From an uncultured Clostridia bacterium (lineage in GTDB: Bacteria > Bacillota > Clostridia > Christensenellales > Borkfalkiaceae), in contig CANRHB010000001.1 of NCBI GenBank assembly GCA_947630325.1, positions 219,579 to 283,578 on the forward strand: 64,000 bases of DNA, read 5' to 3'. This document shows positions 1 to 7,529 of this stretch, piece after piece. Numbering within the stretch: position 1 is the stretch's first letter; each line of letters opens with the position of its first letter. Below the pieces are notes generated by a model, which worked only from the letters and a program-made list of their open reading frames with translations, did no database searches and was not told the DNA's origin. The position numbers and the translations under genes are program-made.

Positions 1-419
1 GGAAAACGCTCCCCGCTTGCCGCAGAAAGCCCGAATTCGAGGTGAAATCCCGTCTTTTTTCCCGCGCGGGGAAGGGTGCAGCTCCCGCCGCCGAGAAAGA
101 CCCCCTTGAGATAGGCGATCCGCTCCTCCTCCGTCCGTTCCTCGCCGAGTTCCCACTCTCCCGCAAGATAAAAGGTCAGCTTGTCCTTGCCGTGCTTGGG
201 ATCGAGCGAGGCCTCGGTCAACGTCATTTCGCCGCCGACGCTCTCCGAAAGGGCGAGAAGATATTCCGCGGTGCTCTCGCTCTCGAGAGAGAGAAAACAA
301 CCCTCCCCCTCCCTTCTGCCGCCCGCGTCCAACACGCCGCAGAGGAGGGCAACGCCTTCCTCCCGCGTGCGCGGCGCGCGCCGCGTAAGTTCCCGCTTGA
401 TTTCCTGCGTAAAGTTCAT
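1..419 (-). CDS. whiA: WhiA-type DNA-binding regulator, N-terminal part (cut by window edge)
   Basis: Translating the minus strand from the ATG at 417-419 gives about 139 residues beginning MNFTQEIKRELTRR and containing RIAYLKGVFLGGGSC followed by GFHLEF. These match the N-terminal LAGLIDADG-like fold of WhiA, a conserved Gram-positive regulator of sporulation and division genes; the C-terminal helix-turn-helix lies outside the window. The start overlaps the stop of the upstream PHP gene by four bases (ATGA), so the two are translationally coupled. In many Bacillota whiA follows rapZ and yvcK; here those two are absent between murB and whiA. The motifs are seen directly, and the regulatory role is known for the family. 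Confidence 0.88.
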   Translation of the reverse strand, partial: MNFTQEIKRELTRRAPRTREEGVALLCGVLDAGGRREGEGCFLSLESESTAEYLLALSESVGGEMTLTEASLDPKHGKDKLTFYLAGEWELGEERTEEERIAYLKGVFLGGGSCTLPRAGKKTGFHLEFGLSAASGERF

Positions 420-1192
420 AGATTCCTTTTTTTATACTCCGCAAGGCGCAACACGGGCATTCTGCCGTCGATGTTGTCGATGCGCTCGAGGGGCACGCCG
501 ACCCGCTCGATCTGCTCCTTGGCAAGCGCAATGTCGCCCAGCCGCTTGGGGGAATGGGCGTCCGAATTCACCAAAAAGCGCGCGCTCGTCTTTTGCACGA
601 TGTCGCAAAGTTCCTCGTCCGTAAAATGCGTCTTTTTGCCGCTGATCTCCACGTAAGTGCCATAGTCGGCGCAACATTTCGCCACTTCGAGCGCGTCGGC
701 AAAGCATTGGAAATTGATGTGGGTAAGCATGTCCACGGGGTTCTTTTTGACGGTGTTGATGTACCCCTGCGTCTGGTCTTTGACGATCCGCCCCTTGAGG
801 TGAAGCCCCATGTTGTAGCTGAGATACCCTCTCCAGCCGTTCCGCCAATCCCGCCAGCTCTCGTGACTGCTCATGACATGGAATCCCGCAAGATAGAGGT
901 CGAAGTTGGCATAGTCCTCTATGCCGAGTTCGCTCGTCCCCTCCCTGCCGAGAATATTTTCCTCGATCCCGACAAGGATCTTTACGCCGTACTTTTTTTC
1001 GGCTTCTTCGATCTCATGGGTATAGCGCGCCCTTTCCTTGCGCTTCAAGCCAAAGACAAGGTGGGAATAGCCGTGCTCCGTCAGCGCAAACGCGGCGAGC
1101 CCGAGTTCTTTTGCCCGCGCCGCCTGCTCGTCCACCGTGCAATGCCCGTCCGAATATCTGGTGTGTGCGTGTAAGTCTGCTGTCAGTTTCAT
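416..1192 (-). CDS. PHP-domain phosphoesterase (YcdX/histidinol-phosphatase-like)
   Basis: This 258-residue protein starts with the metal-binding motif DLHAHTRYSDGH (residues 6-17). It also carries TEHG near residue 38, a Glu in VGIEENI near 75, an internal HxxN-type histidine region near 160 and a C-terminal SDAHSP. These are the metal ligands of PHP-domain phosphoesterases. Such proteins hydrolyse phosphate esters with a di- or trinuclear metal site; the substrate cannot be read from the sequence. A PHP gene between murB and the rapZ-yvcK-whiA cluster is common in Clostridia. It lies 54 bp after murB and overlaps whiA by 4 bp, so it belongs to the same operon. Confidence 0.88.
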   Translation of the reverse strand: MKLTADLHAHTRYSDGHCTVDEQAARAKELGLAAFALTEHGYSHLVFGLKRKERARYTHEIEEAEKKYGVKILVGIEENILGREGTSELGIEDYANFDLYLAGFHVMSSHESWRDWRNGWRGYLSYNMGLHLKGRIVKDQTQGYINTVKKNPVDMLTHINFQCFADALEVAKCCADYGTYVEISGKKTHFTDEELCDIVQKTSARFLVNSDAHSPKRLGDIALAKEQIERVGVPLERIDNIDGRMPVLRLAEYKKRNL

Positions 1193-1246
1193 GCCTTTGT
1201 TCTTTCCCTGTATATCATCATGTAAAATGTGGGCCCATGGAGGGTG

Positions 1247-2128
1247 TTATGGGAGGCGGCGGACCTCCTCGCGGAGCAATATCCCCGTCTTGCGCTCTAC
1301 TTCCCGTTTGATGAGGGCGATGAGCGTGGAGACGTCGGCAGAAGTCCCTCCCTCGTTGAGAATAAAGTTGCCGTGCTCCTTGGAGACGACCGCCCCGCCG
1401 ACGCGCGCGCCCTTCAAGCCGCAACGCTCGATGAGCCGCCCCGCCGAATCCCCCTCGGGGTTGACGAACACACAGCCCATGCTCCTGCCCTTGGGAAGAT
1501 GCGCCCGCTTTGCGCGGAACGTTTCGAGCCGCCGCGAAATTTCGCATAGCGAAGAAGCCTTCCCCTTTAAGTATGCGCCCGTGACGGCGATCCCGCTCTG
1601 GAAAATGCTGAATTTTTCCGAAAAAGCGCAGTCGCGGTGGGAAAGTGTCGTAATTTTTCCCCTTTCTATGCCGATGACCGTTGCCGTGACGTCCGAAAAA
1701 TGGGTTTCCGCAACGCCCGCATTCATCGTGATCCCCCCGCCGACCGTCATGGGAATGCCCGTGAACGCCTCGAACCCGCCGAGCCCATGCGCACACGCAA
1801 AGCGGAGGAGCGCGCCGCCCGTGACCCCCGCTCCCGCGAACAAAGTCTCCCCGTCCGCATAGAGCGTGTTGAGCCGCCCGAACCGCACGACGACCCCCTC
1901 AAAGGGTGCGTCCGCAGGCAAAACATTCGCGCCCGCGCCCAAAAAACAGTGCGGGATCCCCCTCTTCCGGAGGTAGACGAGCAGTTCCGCCGCACTCTCG
2001 GTATCCCCCGGCGAAGCGGCAAAGGAGGCGGTCCCCCCGCACCCGATCGTGGTGTGCCGCGAGAAGGAAAACCCCCTCTCCCAAACGACTTTCGGGAACC
2101 GCGCGGGAAGTTCGGCAAACTGCTCCAT
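1247..2128 (-). CDS. murB: UDP-N-acetylenolpyruvoylglucosamine reductase
   Basis: This 293-residue FAD enzyme reduces UDP-GlcNAc-enolpyruvate to UDP-MurNAc in the cytoplasmic stage of peptidoglycan synthesis. The FAD-binding part shows GCGGTASF near residue 29 and LGAGANVLPAD near 62. The C-terminal catalytic domain shows GCVFVNPEGDSAGRLIE followed by KGARVGGAVVSKEHGNFI. In most MurB proteins the residue after the first Gly of that motif is the catalytic Ser (GSxF); here it is Cys, a substitution I have noted separately. The start has a clear AAAGGAG ribosome site. The gene heads a murB-PHP-whiA operon. Confidence 0.95.
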   Translation of the reverse strand: MEQFAELPARFPKVVWERGFSFSRHTTIGCGGTASFAASPGDTESAAELLVYLRKRGIPHCFLGAGANVLPADAPFEGVVVRFGRLNTLYADGETLFAGAGVTGGALLRFACAHGLGGFEAFTGIPMTVGGGITMNAGVAETHFSDVTATVIGIERGKITTLSHRDCAFSEKFSIFQSGIAVTGAYLKGKASSLCEISRRLETFRAKRAHLPKGRSMGCVFVNPEGDSAGRLIERCGLKGARVGGAVVSKEHGNFILNEGGTSADVSTLIALIKREVERKTGILLREEVRRLP

Positions 2129-2167
2129 TTTGGTCTCCTTTTATTCTACCATACTTTGACGGCGAAT

Positions 2168-3061
2168 TCAAATACTTTTCAAGAATTTTTCAAGATTTTT
2201 TCGGTCCCGCACCGCGCCGAGGAGCGCCGCCCGCCCCTCCTCCGAGAGAAAGGCCCCCGGGGTGCGCTCTGCCGCCGTTTCCCCGAGCGGGAACATACCG
2301 AGCGAGGAGAGCGTCTCCTGCGTCTTTGGGGAGAGCAATTCCTCGAGAAAGGCGAGACACACCCCCTTTTTTTCGGCAGAGAGGACAGAAATATACTGAT
2401 AAAGGTCGGAATAACCATCGAGCGGCTTTTGGTAGACGGTGACATTTCGCGCTTGAAAGCGGCAGATGTCCCGCTGGGTGCCAAGAAGATAGCGGTATTT
2501 TCCGTTCAAAAAAGCGGTGTAGGCCGAAAGGGAGGGCAATTCCTCCCCCTCGATCCCGCTCAGCGAGGCGGCGACCCGGGGCAGGTTGCTCCCCCCGCAG
2601 GAAATCGCGGTTTTGCCCTCCTCCTTGAAGTCGTCGGAGAGGGAAAAGAGATAGTACCTCCCCGCGCACCAAGGATAGGCGAGGGTCTTTCCCCCCATCT
2701 CCCCGCCCGCAAAGGAGTAAGGAAGGGGCAAGGAGAGCTCCGCGAACTCGGAGAGCCCGACGCCGAAGGAGAGCATGTCGGGAAAGTCGCCCTCCGCAAA
2801 GGCGGTGCGCGCCCCCTCCGCCGTAAGCGAAAGGACGAGGAAATACACCCCCTCCGTTTTCTCCTCCACCCGCCGCGCGACCGATTTCAAGAAGGCGGTG
2901 CGCGAACCTTTGCCGCCCTCGAAGGTGTCCACGTTCCACATCCGCACCACTTGGCGGACGGGGGGCGATTCCTCCTCCTTGGGATAGAAGGCGCAGGCGA
3001 ACACAAGCGCCGCGGCGAGGAGGAAGGGCAGGCCCGTTTTGACGATCTTTCCGACTTTCAC
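2168..3061 (-). CDS. Probable solute-binding lipoprotein (orphan)
   Basis: This 297-residue protein starts at a GTG and opens with a basic N-terminus, a hydrophobic stretch and a Cys at about residue 23 in LVFAC, which fits a lipoprotein signal. The mature part has the look of family 1 extracellular solute-binding proteins: VVRMWNVDTFEGGKGSRTAFL near the start and GDFPDMLSFG near residue 92, as in sugar-binding receptors. No permease or ATPase gene is nearby, so the partner transporter would have to be elsewhere. No strong ribosome site precedes the GTG, so the start is less certain than the gene. It is followed by murB on the same strand after 39 bp. Confidence 0.7.
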   Translation of the reverse strand: MKVGKIVKTGLPFLLAAALVFACAFYPKEEESPPVRQVVRMWNVDTFEGGKGSRTAFLKSVARRVEEKTEGVYFLVLSLTAEGARTAFAEGDFPDMLSFGVGLSEFAELSLPLPYSFAGGEMGGKTLAYPWCAGRYYLFSLSDDFKEEGKTAISCGGSNLPRVAASLSGIEGEELPSLSAYTAFLNGKYRYLLGTQRDICRFQARNVTVYQKPLDGYSDLYQYISVLSAEKKGVCLAFLEELLSPKTQETLSSLGMFPLGETAAERTPGAFLSEEGRAALLGAVRDRKNLEKFLKSI

Positions 3062-3136
3062 GGGGTATTTTATGAAAATTCAAGGCGAAAAATGCGGCAA
3101 CGGGGGACGCCGAAAATTGCAAAGGCAAAATTTTAA

Positions 3137-3158
3137 GGGGACGCCAAGAGGCGTCCCC
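3137..3158. terminator. Stable hairpin between DUF1540 gene and lipoprotein gene
   Basis: A perfect 9-bp stem, GGGGACGCC, pairs with GGCGTCCCC across an AAGA loop. The T-run is weak on either strand, so it may also act as a processing or stability element for the lipoprotein mRNA. Confidence 0.55.
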
Positions 3159-3163
3159 CGCGC

Positions 3164-3190
3164 TTTTGCATGACGCGACGTCATGCAAAA
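3164..3190 (-). terminator. Terminator-like inverted repeat downstream of DUF1540 gene
   Basis: A perfect 12-bp inverted repeat, TTTTGCATGACG and its complement, surrounds CGA. The A and T ends make it work as an intrinsic terminator in either direction. It sits about 65 bp after the stop of the DUF1540 gene on the minus strand. Confidence 0.65.
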
Positions 3191-3254
3191 ACTCTATCTG
3201 AAAGCGGTTTCCCGCCAACAGATAACTTGCGCAAAGCCGCTCTTTTTATGCGGC

Positions 3255-3407
3255 TTATCTGCGCTTTTGGTAGCTGTCGCAACAGGTGCAGTGTTCGCAG
3301 TCGCAGGTGTTGCCGACGTGGATCCTGTCGAGTTCGCAGTGCATACCGTCCTGATTGAAACGGCACTCGGTGACCCCGCAGGAAACGCCCTTGTTGATCT
3401 GTTCCAT
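3255..3407 (-). CDS. DUF1540 small cysteine-rich protein
   Basis: This 50-residue protein starts at the ATG at 3405-3407 with the ribosome site GAAGGAGGGG. It carries the pattern of DUF1540: VSCGVTECRFN, then GMHCELDRIHVG and a cluster CDCEHCTCC. Eight cysteines in 50 residues suggest metal binding. The family is common in Clostridia and other sporeformers, and its function is unknown. It is transcribed away from rplI. Confidence 0.85.
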   Translation of the reverse strand: MEQINKGVSCGVTECRFNQDGMHCELDRIHVGNTCDCEHCTCCDSYQKRR

Positions 3408-3461
3408 AGTCCCCTCCTTCTCTCCTATTTTGCGCCGTTTTTTTAATTTTATCGGAAAAGG

Positions 3462-3490
3462 TTGACAAACCCCCGCCGCTTTGTTACAAT
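3462..3490 (+). promoter_or_regulatory. Sigma-A-type promoter of rplI
   Basis: TTGACA (3462-3467), a 17-bp spacer and TACAAT (3485-3490). The expected start near 3497 gives a short leader before the ATG at 3513. Confidence 0.85.
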
Positions 3491-3512
3491 ATACCAAAAG
3501 GAGAAGAAAATC

Positions 3513-3956
3513 ATGAAAGTCATTCTCAAAGCGGACGTAAAAGGAAGCGGCAAAAAGGGAGACATTCTCGAAGTCTCGGACGGCTATGCGAAAAATTTCC
3601 TGCTCAAAAAGGGGCTGGCGGAGATCGCCACCTCTTCGGGCATCAACGAGATCAACCAGCGGAAGAACGCGGACGAGTTCCACAAGGCGGAGAGCATCAA
3701 AGCGCAGAAGGAACTTGCGGCAAAACTCAACGGCGTGACGGTGCCCGTCTCCATCCGCACGGGCGAAAACGGCAAGGTGTTCGGCTCGGTCACCACCGAA
3801 AAGATCGCCTCCGCTCTCTCGGAACTCGGCTATGAAGTGGATAAAAAGCGGATCGTCACCAAAGAGCCCATCAAAAATGTGGGCGACTATGAAGCCGAAG
3901 TCAAATTCATCGAAGGCGTTTCGGCAAAGATCAAGATCGTGGTCTCCCCTCTGTAA
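3513..3956 (+). CDS. rplI: 50S ribosomal protein L9
   Basis: This 147-residue protein begins MKVILKADVKGSGKKGDILEVSDGYAKNFL, the highly conserved N-terminal domain of bL9 that binds 23S rRNA. A long connecting helix and the C-terminal domain ending in KIKIVVSPL follow. The length is normal for the family. The ATG at 3513 has an AAAGGAG site at 3497-3502; an earlier in-frame ATG would lie within the promoter and is not used. The gene is monocistronic here, with its own promoter and terminator, not in the common rpsF-ssb-rpsR or dnaB operon. Confidence 0.97.
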   Translation: MKVILKADVKGSGKKGDILEVSDGYAKNFLLKKGLAEIATSSGINEINQRKNADEFHKAESIKAQKELAAKLNGVTVPVSIRTGENGKVFGSVTTEKIASALSELGYEVDKKRIVTKEPIKNVGDYEAEVKFIEGVSAKIKIVVSPL

Positions 3957-3974
3957 TTACATAACTTTTTGAAA

Positions 3975-4006
3975 AGGCGCCCGTTTTGGGCGTCTTTCTT
4001 TTTGTT
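3975..4006 (+). terminator. Terminator of rplI
   Basis: GGCGCCC-GTTTT-GGGCGTC (one G-T pair) is followed by a T-rich tract (TTTCTTTTTGTTTTTT). Confidence 0.85.
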
Positions 4007-4020
4007 TTTTGGGGTTTAAC

Positions 4021-4047
4021 ATAGTATTATGTCTGACATAGTACTAT
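4021..4047. repeat. Dispersed TATGTC palindrome, copy 1
   Basis: A 27-bp palindrome centred on T4034: TATGTC and GACATA flank the centre, and ATAGTA and TACTAT form the outer arms. Each half differs from the complement of the other only by a transition that keeps a G-T pair. Three related copies lie in other intergenic regions of the window (about 13770, 19573 and 29137). Confidence 0.8.
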
Positions 4048-4084
4048 ACTAACGGGCAATAAACGCCTTGAATTTGCACGAAAA

Positions 4085-4110
4085 AGCGGCACAGCCGAGG
4101 CCGTGCCGCT
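4085..4110 (-). terminator. Terminator of adhE
   Basis: AGCGGCAC pairs with GTGCCGCT. On the minus strand it is followed by TTTTT, about 80 bp after the adhE stop. Confidence 0.8.
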
Positions 4111-4188
4111 CTCCCCCGCTCTTCCTATTTGGCACTGACGGAAGAGTTTATGGGGAAGCCGAAATTCCGCATTCAACCAACCTTACGG

Positions 4189-6804
4189 TCATTTCCGCGT
4201 TGTTCCGTAGTAAGCGCTGAGATACATCTCCTTGATCTCGCTCATGAGCGGATAGCGGGGATTCGCGCCCGTGCACTGGTCGTCGAACGCCGCCTCCGTC
4301 ATTTCGTCGAGTTTGGAAAGGAACTCCTCTTCGGTAAATTTCCCCTCCAATGCCTCCTTTATCGTCTTGGGCTGACCGATCTTCTCTTCGAGTTCCAACA
4401 GTTTTTTGATGAGCGCCTCGACGAGTTCCTCATCCGTCTCCCCCTTGAGCCCCAAATAGCGGGCGACGTCCGCATATCTTGCGCGGCACTGCGGGTAGGC
4501 GTACTGCGGGAAGGTGCCCATTTTGGCGGGCGCTTCGCTGCTGTTGAAGCGGATCACCTGTTCGAGCATCAGGCTGTTCGCCACGCCGTGGGCGATGTGG
4601 AAGTAGGAGCCGAGTTTGTGCGCCATGGAATGGCAGACGCCAAGGAAGGCGTTCGCAAACGCCATGCCCGCCATCGTCGCCGCATTTGCGACTTTTTCGC
4701 GCGCGACCGCGTCGTGCGCCCCCTTTTCATAGGCGCGGGGCAGATATTCGAACAAAATTTTGAGCGCTTCCTTGGCGATGCCGTTGGTAAAGTCGGTCGC
4801 CATGACGGACGCGATCGCCTCCAAAGCATGGCTGACCGCGTCGATCCCCGCGCAGGAGGTGAGCCCCTTGGGGATGTTCATCATGAGCTCGGCGTCCACG
4901 ATCGCCATGTTGGGCATGAGCGCATAGTCGGCAAGAGGATATTTCGTGCCCGTCTTTTCGTCGGTGATGACGGCGAAGGGGGTGACTTCGCTCCCCGTGC
5001 CCGCAGTGGTGGGAATGGCGACGAACAGCGCCTTTTCGCCCATCTTGGGGAAGGAATAGACCCTTTTTCGGATGTCCATAAAGCGCATTGCCATGTCCTC
5101 GAAGGCGGCCTCGGGGTGTTCATAGAGCACCCACATGATCTTTGCGGCGTCCATGGGAGAGCCGCCGCCCACCGCGATGATGACGTCGGGCGCAAAGGCT
5201 TTCATCTGCTCCAGCCCCTCTTTTGCACATGCGAGGGTGGGGTCGGGGGTCACTTTGAAGTAGGTCGCAAAGGAGATCCCCTCCTCGGCTAAAACCTTCT
5301 CGATCTGTTTTGTGAAGCCGCTCTCGAACAGGAAGGAGTCCGTGACGATGAAGGCTTTTTTCTTATGATATTCCGCGCCGAGCTCCTTCAAGGCAAGAGG
5401 GAGACAGCCGCGCTTGAAGTAAACTTTTTCGGGGGCTCTGAACCAAAGCATGTTTTCTCTCCTTTCGGCTACCGTCTTGATGTTGATGAGGTGCTTGACG
5501 CCGACGTTCTCCGAGACGGAATTGCCGCCCCAGCTTCCGCAACCGAGGGTCATCGACGGCGGGAAACGGAAATTGTAGAGATCGCCGATGCCGCCCTGCG
5601 AGGACGGAGTGTTGACGACGATACGGCAGGTGCGCATACGTTCGCGGAAATATTCGAGTTTCTTCTGCTCCGTTTCAACATTCAGATAGATGGAGGAGGT
5701 ATGCCCCAGCCCGCCGTCGCGGATGAGGCGGTCCGCCTTGTTCACCGCGTCCTCGAAATCCTCGGCGCAGTACATCGCAAGCACGGGCGAGAGTTTTTCG
5801 TGGGCGAATTCCTCCGAAAGGTCCACCGATTCCACCTCGCCGACGAGCACCCGCGTGCCCTCGGGCGCTTCGAACCCCGAAAGTTTTGCGATGGTGCAGG
5901 CAGTCTGCCCGACGATGCGGGAGTTGAGCGCACCGTTGATGATGATGGTCTTGCGCACTTTCTCCGTCTCCTCGGGGGAGAGAATGTATGCGCCGCGGTA
6001 CACAAGTTCCTTCTTGAAGGCTTCGTAAATGTTTTTATGGACGATGACGGACTGTTCGGAGGCGCAGATCATTCCGTTATCGAACGTCTTGCTGTGCAAA
6101 ATTGAGGAGACGGCGAGTTTGATATCCGCAGTTTCGTCGATGACGGCGGGGGTGTTGCCCGCTCCCACGCCGAGCGCAGGCTTGCCCGACGAATACGCCG
6201 CCTGCACCATGCCGGGACCGCCCGTTGCAAGAATGAGGTCCGCCTCCCGCATGATCATGCCCGAAAGAGGGACGGTGGGCATGTTGATCCAGCCGATGAT
6301 GTCCTCGGGCGCGCCCGCCTTGACTGCCGCCTCGAGCACGATCCTCGCCGCTTCGATGGTGCTCTTTTTCGCACGCGGATGGGGGGAGATGATGAGCCCG
6401 TTGCGGGTCTTTAAGCACAAAAGGCACTTGAAAATGGCGGTGGAAGTGGGGTTTGTGGTGGGAATGACCGCCGCGATCACGCCGATGGGCTCGGCGATGC
6501 GGGTGTAGCCGTTGTGCTCGTCCCGCTCGATGACGCCGCAAGTTTTTTCGTTTTTGTAGGCGTTGTAGATGTATTCGGAGGCATAATGGTTTTTGATGAC
6601 CTTGTCCTCCACGATTCCCATGCCCGTCTCTTCTACCGCAAGTTTGGCAAGCGGAATGCGCGCCCTGTTCGCTGCGACAGCCGCCGCGTAGAAAATTTTA
6701 TCGACTTGCTCCTGCGTGTAGACGGAAAATTTTTCCTGCGCGGCACGCACCCGCGCGATCGCTCGCTTGAGCGATTCCTCATCGTTGACGATAAAGTCCT
6801 TCAT
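4189..6804 (-). CDS. adhE: Bifunctional acetaldehyde/alcohol dehydrogenase
   Basis: This 871-residue protein has the two-domain layout and length of AdhE. The N-terminal aldehyde dehydrogenase domain converts acetyl-CoA to acetaldehyde, with the catalytic Cys at residue 247 in NGMICASEQ and an NAD-binding region around PTTNPTSTA. The C-terminal iron alcohol dehydrogenase domain reduces acetaldehyde to ethanol; it shows GGGSPMDAAK and the metal-binding histidines in HALEA, HGVANSLMLE and related segments. I chose the start MKDF at 6804, with AAAGAGG five bases upstream. Longer in-frame starts exist, but the one at 6903 lies upstream of the promoter. AdhE regenerates NAD during fermentation, which fits a strict anaerobe. 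Confidence 0.97.
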   Translation of the reverse strand: MKDFIVNDEESLKRAIARVRAAQEKFSVYTQEQVDKIFYAAAVAANRARIPLAKLAVEETGMGIVEDKVIKNHYASEYIYNAYKNEKTCGVIERDEHNGYTRIAEPIGVIAAVIPTTNPTSTAIFKCLLCLKTRNGLIISPHPRAKKSTIEAARIVLEAAVKAGAPEDIIGWINMPTVPLSGMIMREADLILATGGPGMVQAAYSSGKPALGVGAGNTPAVIDETADIKLAVSSILHSKTFDNGMICASEQSVIVHKNIYEAFKKELVYRGAYILSPEETEKVRKTIIINGALNSRIVGQTACTIAKLSGFEAPEGTRVLVGEVESVDLSEEFAHEKLSPVLAMYCAEDFEDAVNKADRLIRDGGLGHTSSIYLNVETEQKKLEYFRERMRTCRIVVNTPSSQGGIGDLYNFRFPPSMTLGCGSWGGNSVSENVGVKHLINIKTVAERRENMLWFRAPEKVYFKRGCLPLALKELGAEYHKKKAFIVTDSFLFESGFTKQIEKVLAEEGISFATYFKVTPDPTLACAKEGLEQMKAFAPDVIIAVGGGSPMDAAKIMWVLYEHPEAAFEDMAMRFMDIRKRVYSFPKMGEKALFVAIPTTAGTGSEVTPFAVITDEKTGTKYPLADYALMPNMAIVDAELMMNIPKGLTSCAGIDAVSHALEAIASVMATDFTNGIAKEALKILFEYLPRAYEKGAHDAVAREKVANAATMAGMAFANAFLGVCHSMAHKLGSYFHIAHGVANSLMLEQVIRFNSSEAPAKMGTFPQYAYPQCRARYADVARYLGLKGETDEELVEALIKKLLELEEKIGQPKTIKEALEGKFTEEEFLSKLDEMTEAAFDDQCTGANPRYPLMSEIKEMYLSAYYGTTRK

Positions 6805-6844
6805 GAAAACCTCTTTCACAGAAAGCATTCCCTTTCTCGGCTTC

Positions 6845-6873
6845 ATCATACCATTGTTTGCCGAATTTGTCAA
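6845..6873 (-). promoter_or_regulatory. Promoter of adhE
   Basis: On the minus strand TTGACA (6868-6873), a 17-bp spacer and TATGAT (6845-6850). The predicted start near 6838 rules out the longest in-frame reading of adhE. Confidence 0.8.
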
Positions 6874-6908
6874 TCGTTTGGAAAAAATTAGGTAAAAGAG
6901 CAAAAAAG

Positions 6909-6931
6909 AAGTCCCGCAGTCCGCAGGGCTT
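6909..6931 (-). terminator. Minus-strand terminator upstream of adhE promoter
   Basis: AAGTCCCGC and GCAGGGCTT form an imperfect stem, followed on the minus strand by TTCTTTTTT. It would stop transcription coming from valS through the repeat island. Confidence 0.6.
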
Positions 6932-6954
6932 TACATTATTATATATGGGGGGGA

Positions 6955-7525
6955 TGATTGTCATTTCGCCCCGCGCTTCTTATTTGTCATTTCGACCAAG
7001 CCGCTATGCGGCGCGGAGAAATCTCGCTTTATTATAATGCGGTAGAGATTTCAACTTCGTCGCAGGCTCCTCGTGCCGCCCTTAGACAACATAGAACGTG
7101 CGGGCGGGGCGGCTTCGCTCGAAATGACGTTTGGGAATGGGGGTTCGTATTCCCCTGCTATCCCCAATTTGTCATTTCGACCAAGCCGCTATGCGGCGCG
7201 TGGAGAAATCTCGCTTTATTATAATGCGGTAGAGATGTCTCGGCTTCGCTCGAAATGACATTTTAGAACGTGCGAGCGGGGCGGCTTCGCTCGACATGAC
7301 GTTTGGGAAATAGCATTCTGTTTCATCTTGCTGTCCCTAAAAGGGAAAGTGGCGAACGCAGTGAGCCAAAAGGGTTTCAAAAACCCCTCAGTCTCGCTCC
7401 GCTCGACAGCTCCCCTACAGGGGCGCCAAGAATAAGATGCCCCCCTACCCTACCCCTCCGCCAACAAGTTGGGAGAGGGCGAGAATAAACCCCCTCGGAG
7501 AGAGAGGGGGCATGTTTCTTACATG
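6955..7525. repeat. Mosaic repeat island between adhE and valS
   Basis: This gene-free stretch consists of repeated modules. A unit running from TCATTTCGACCAAGCCGC through a GCGGTAGAGAT segment to CTTCGCTCGAAATGAC occurs twice (about 6981-7150 and 7168-7310). A second module, with CCCCTCAGTC and CTCCCCTACAGGGGCGCC, lies at about 7330-7432. A third, rich in CCCCCT and containing AACAAGTTGGGAGAGG, runs to 7512. Inverted or partial copies of these modules occur at 34830-34990 and 58130-58740. Short reading frames here are not convincing as genes. Confidence 0.8.
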
Positions 7526-7529
7526 TTTC

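Noticed and set aside
1637-3136. A 499-codon plus-strand frame across murB and the solute-binding lipoprotein.
   Set aside because: It is antisense to two supported genes, Arg/Pro/Gly-rich and without any family features.
6958-7258. Short plus-strand reading frames of 60-90 codons in the first repeat island.
   Set aside because: They arise from repeated modules read in frame, have no ribosome sites and recur with the repeats rather than as conserved proteins.
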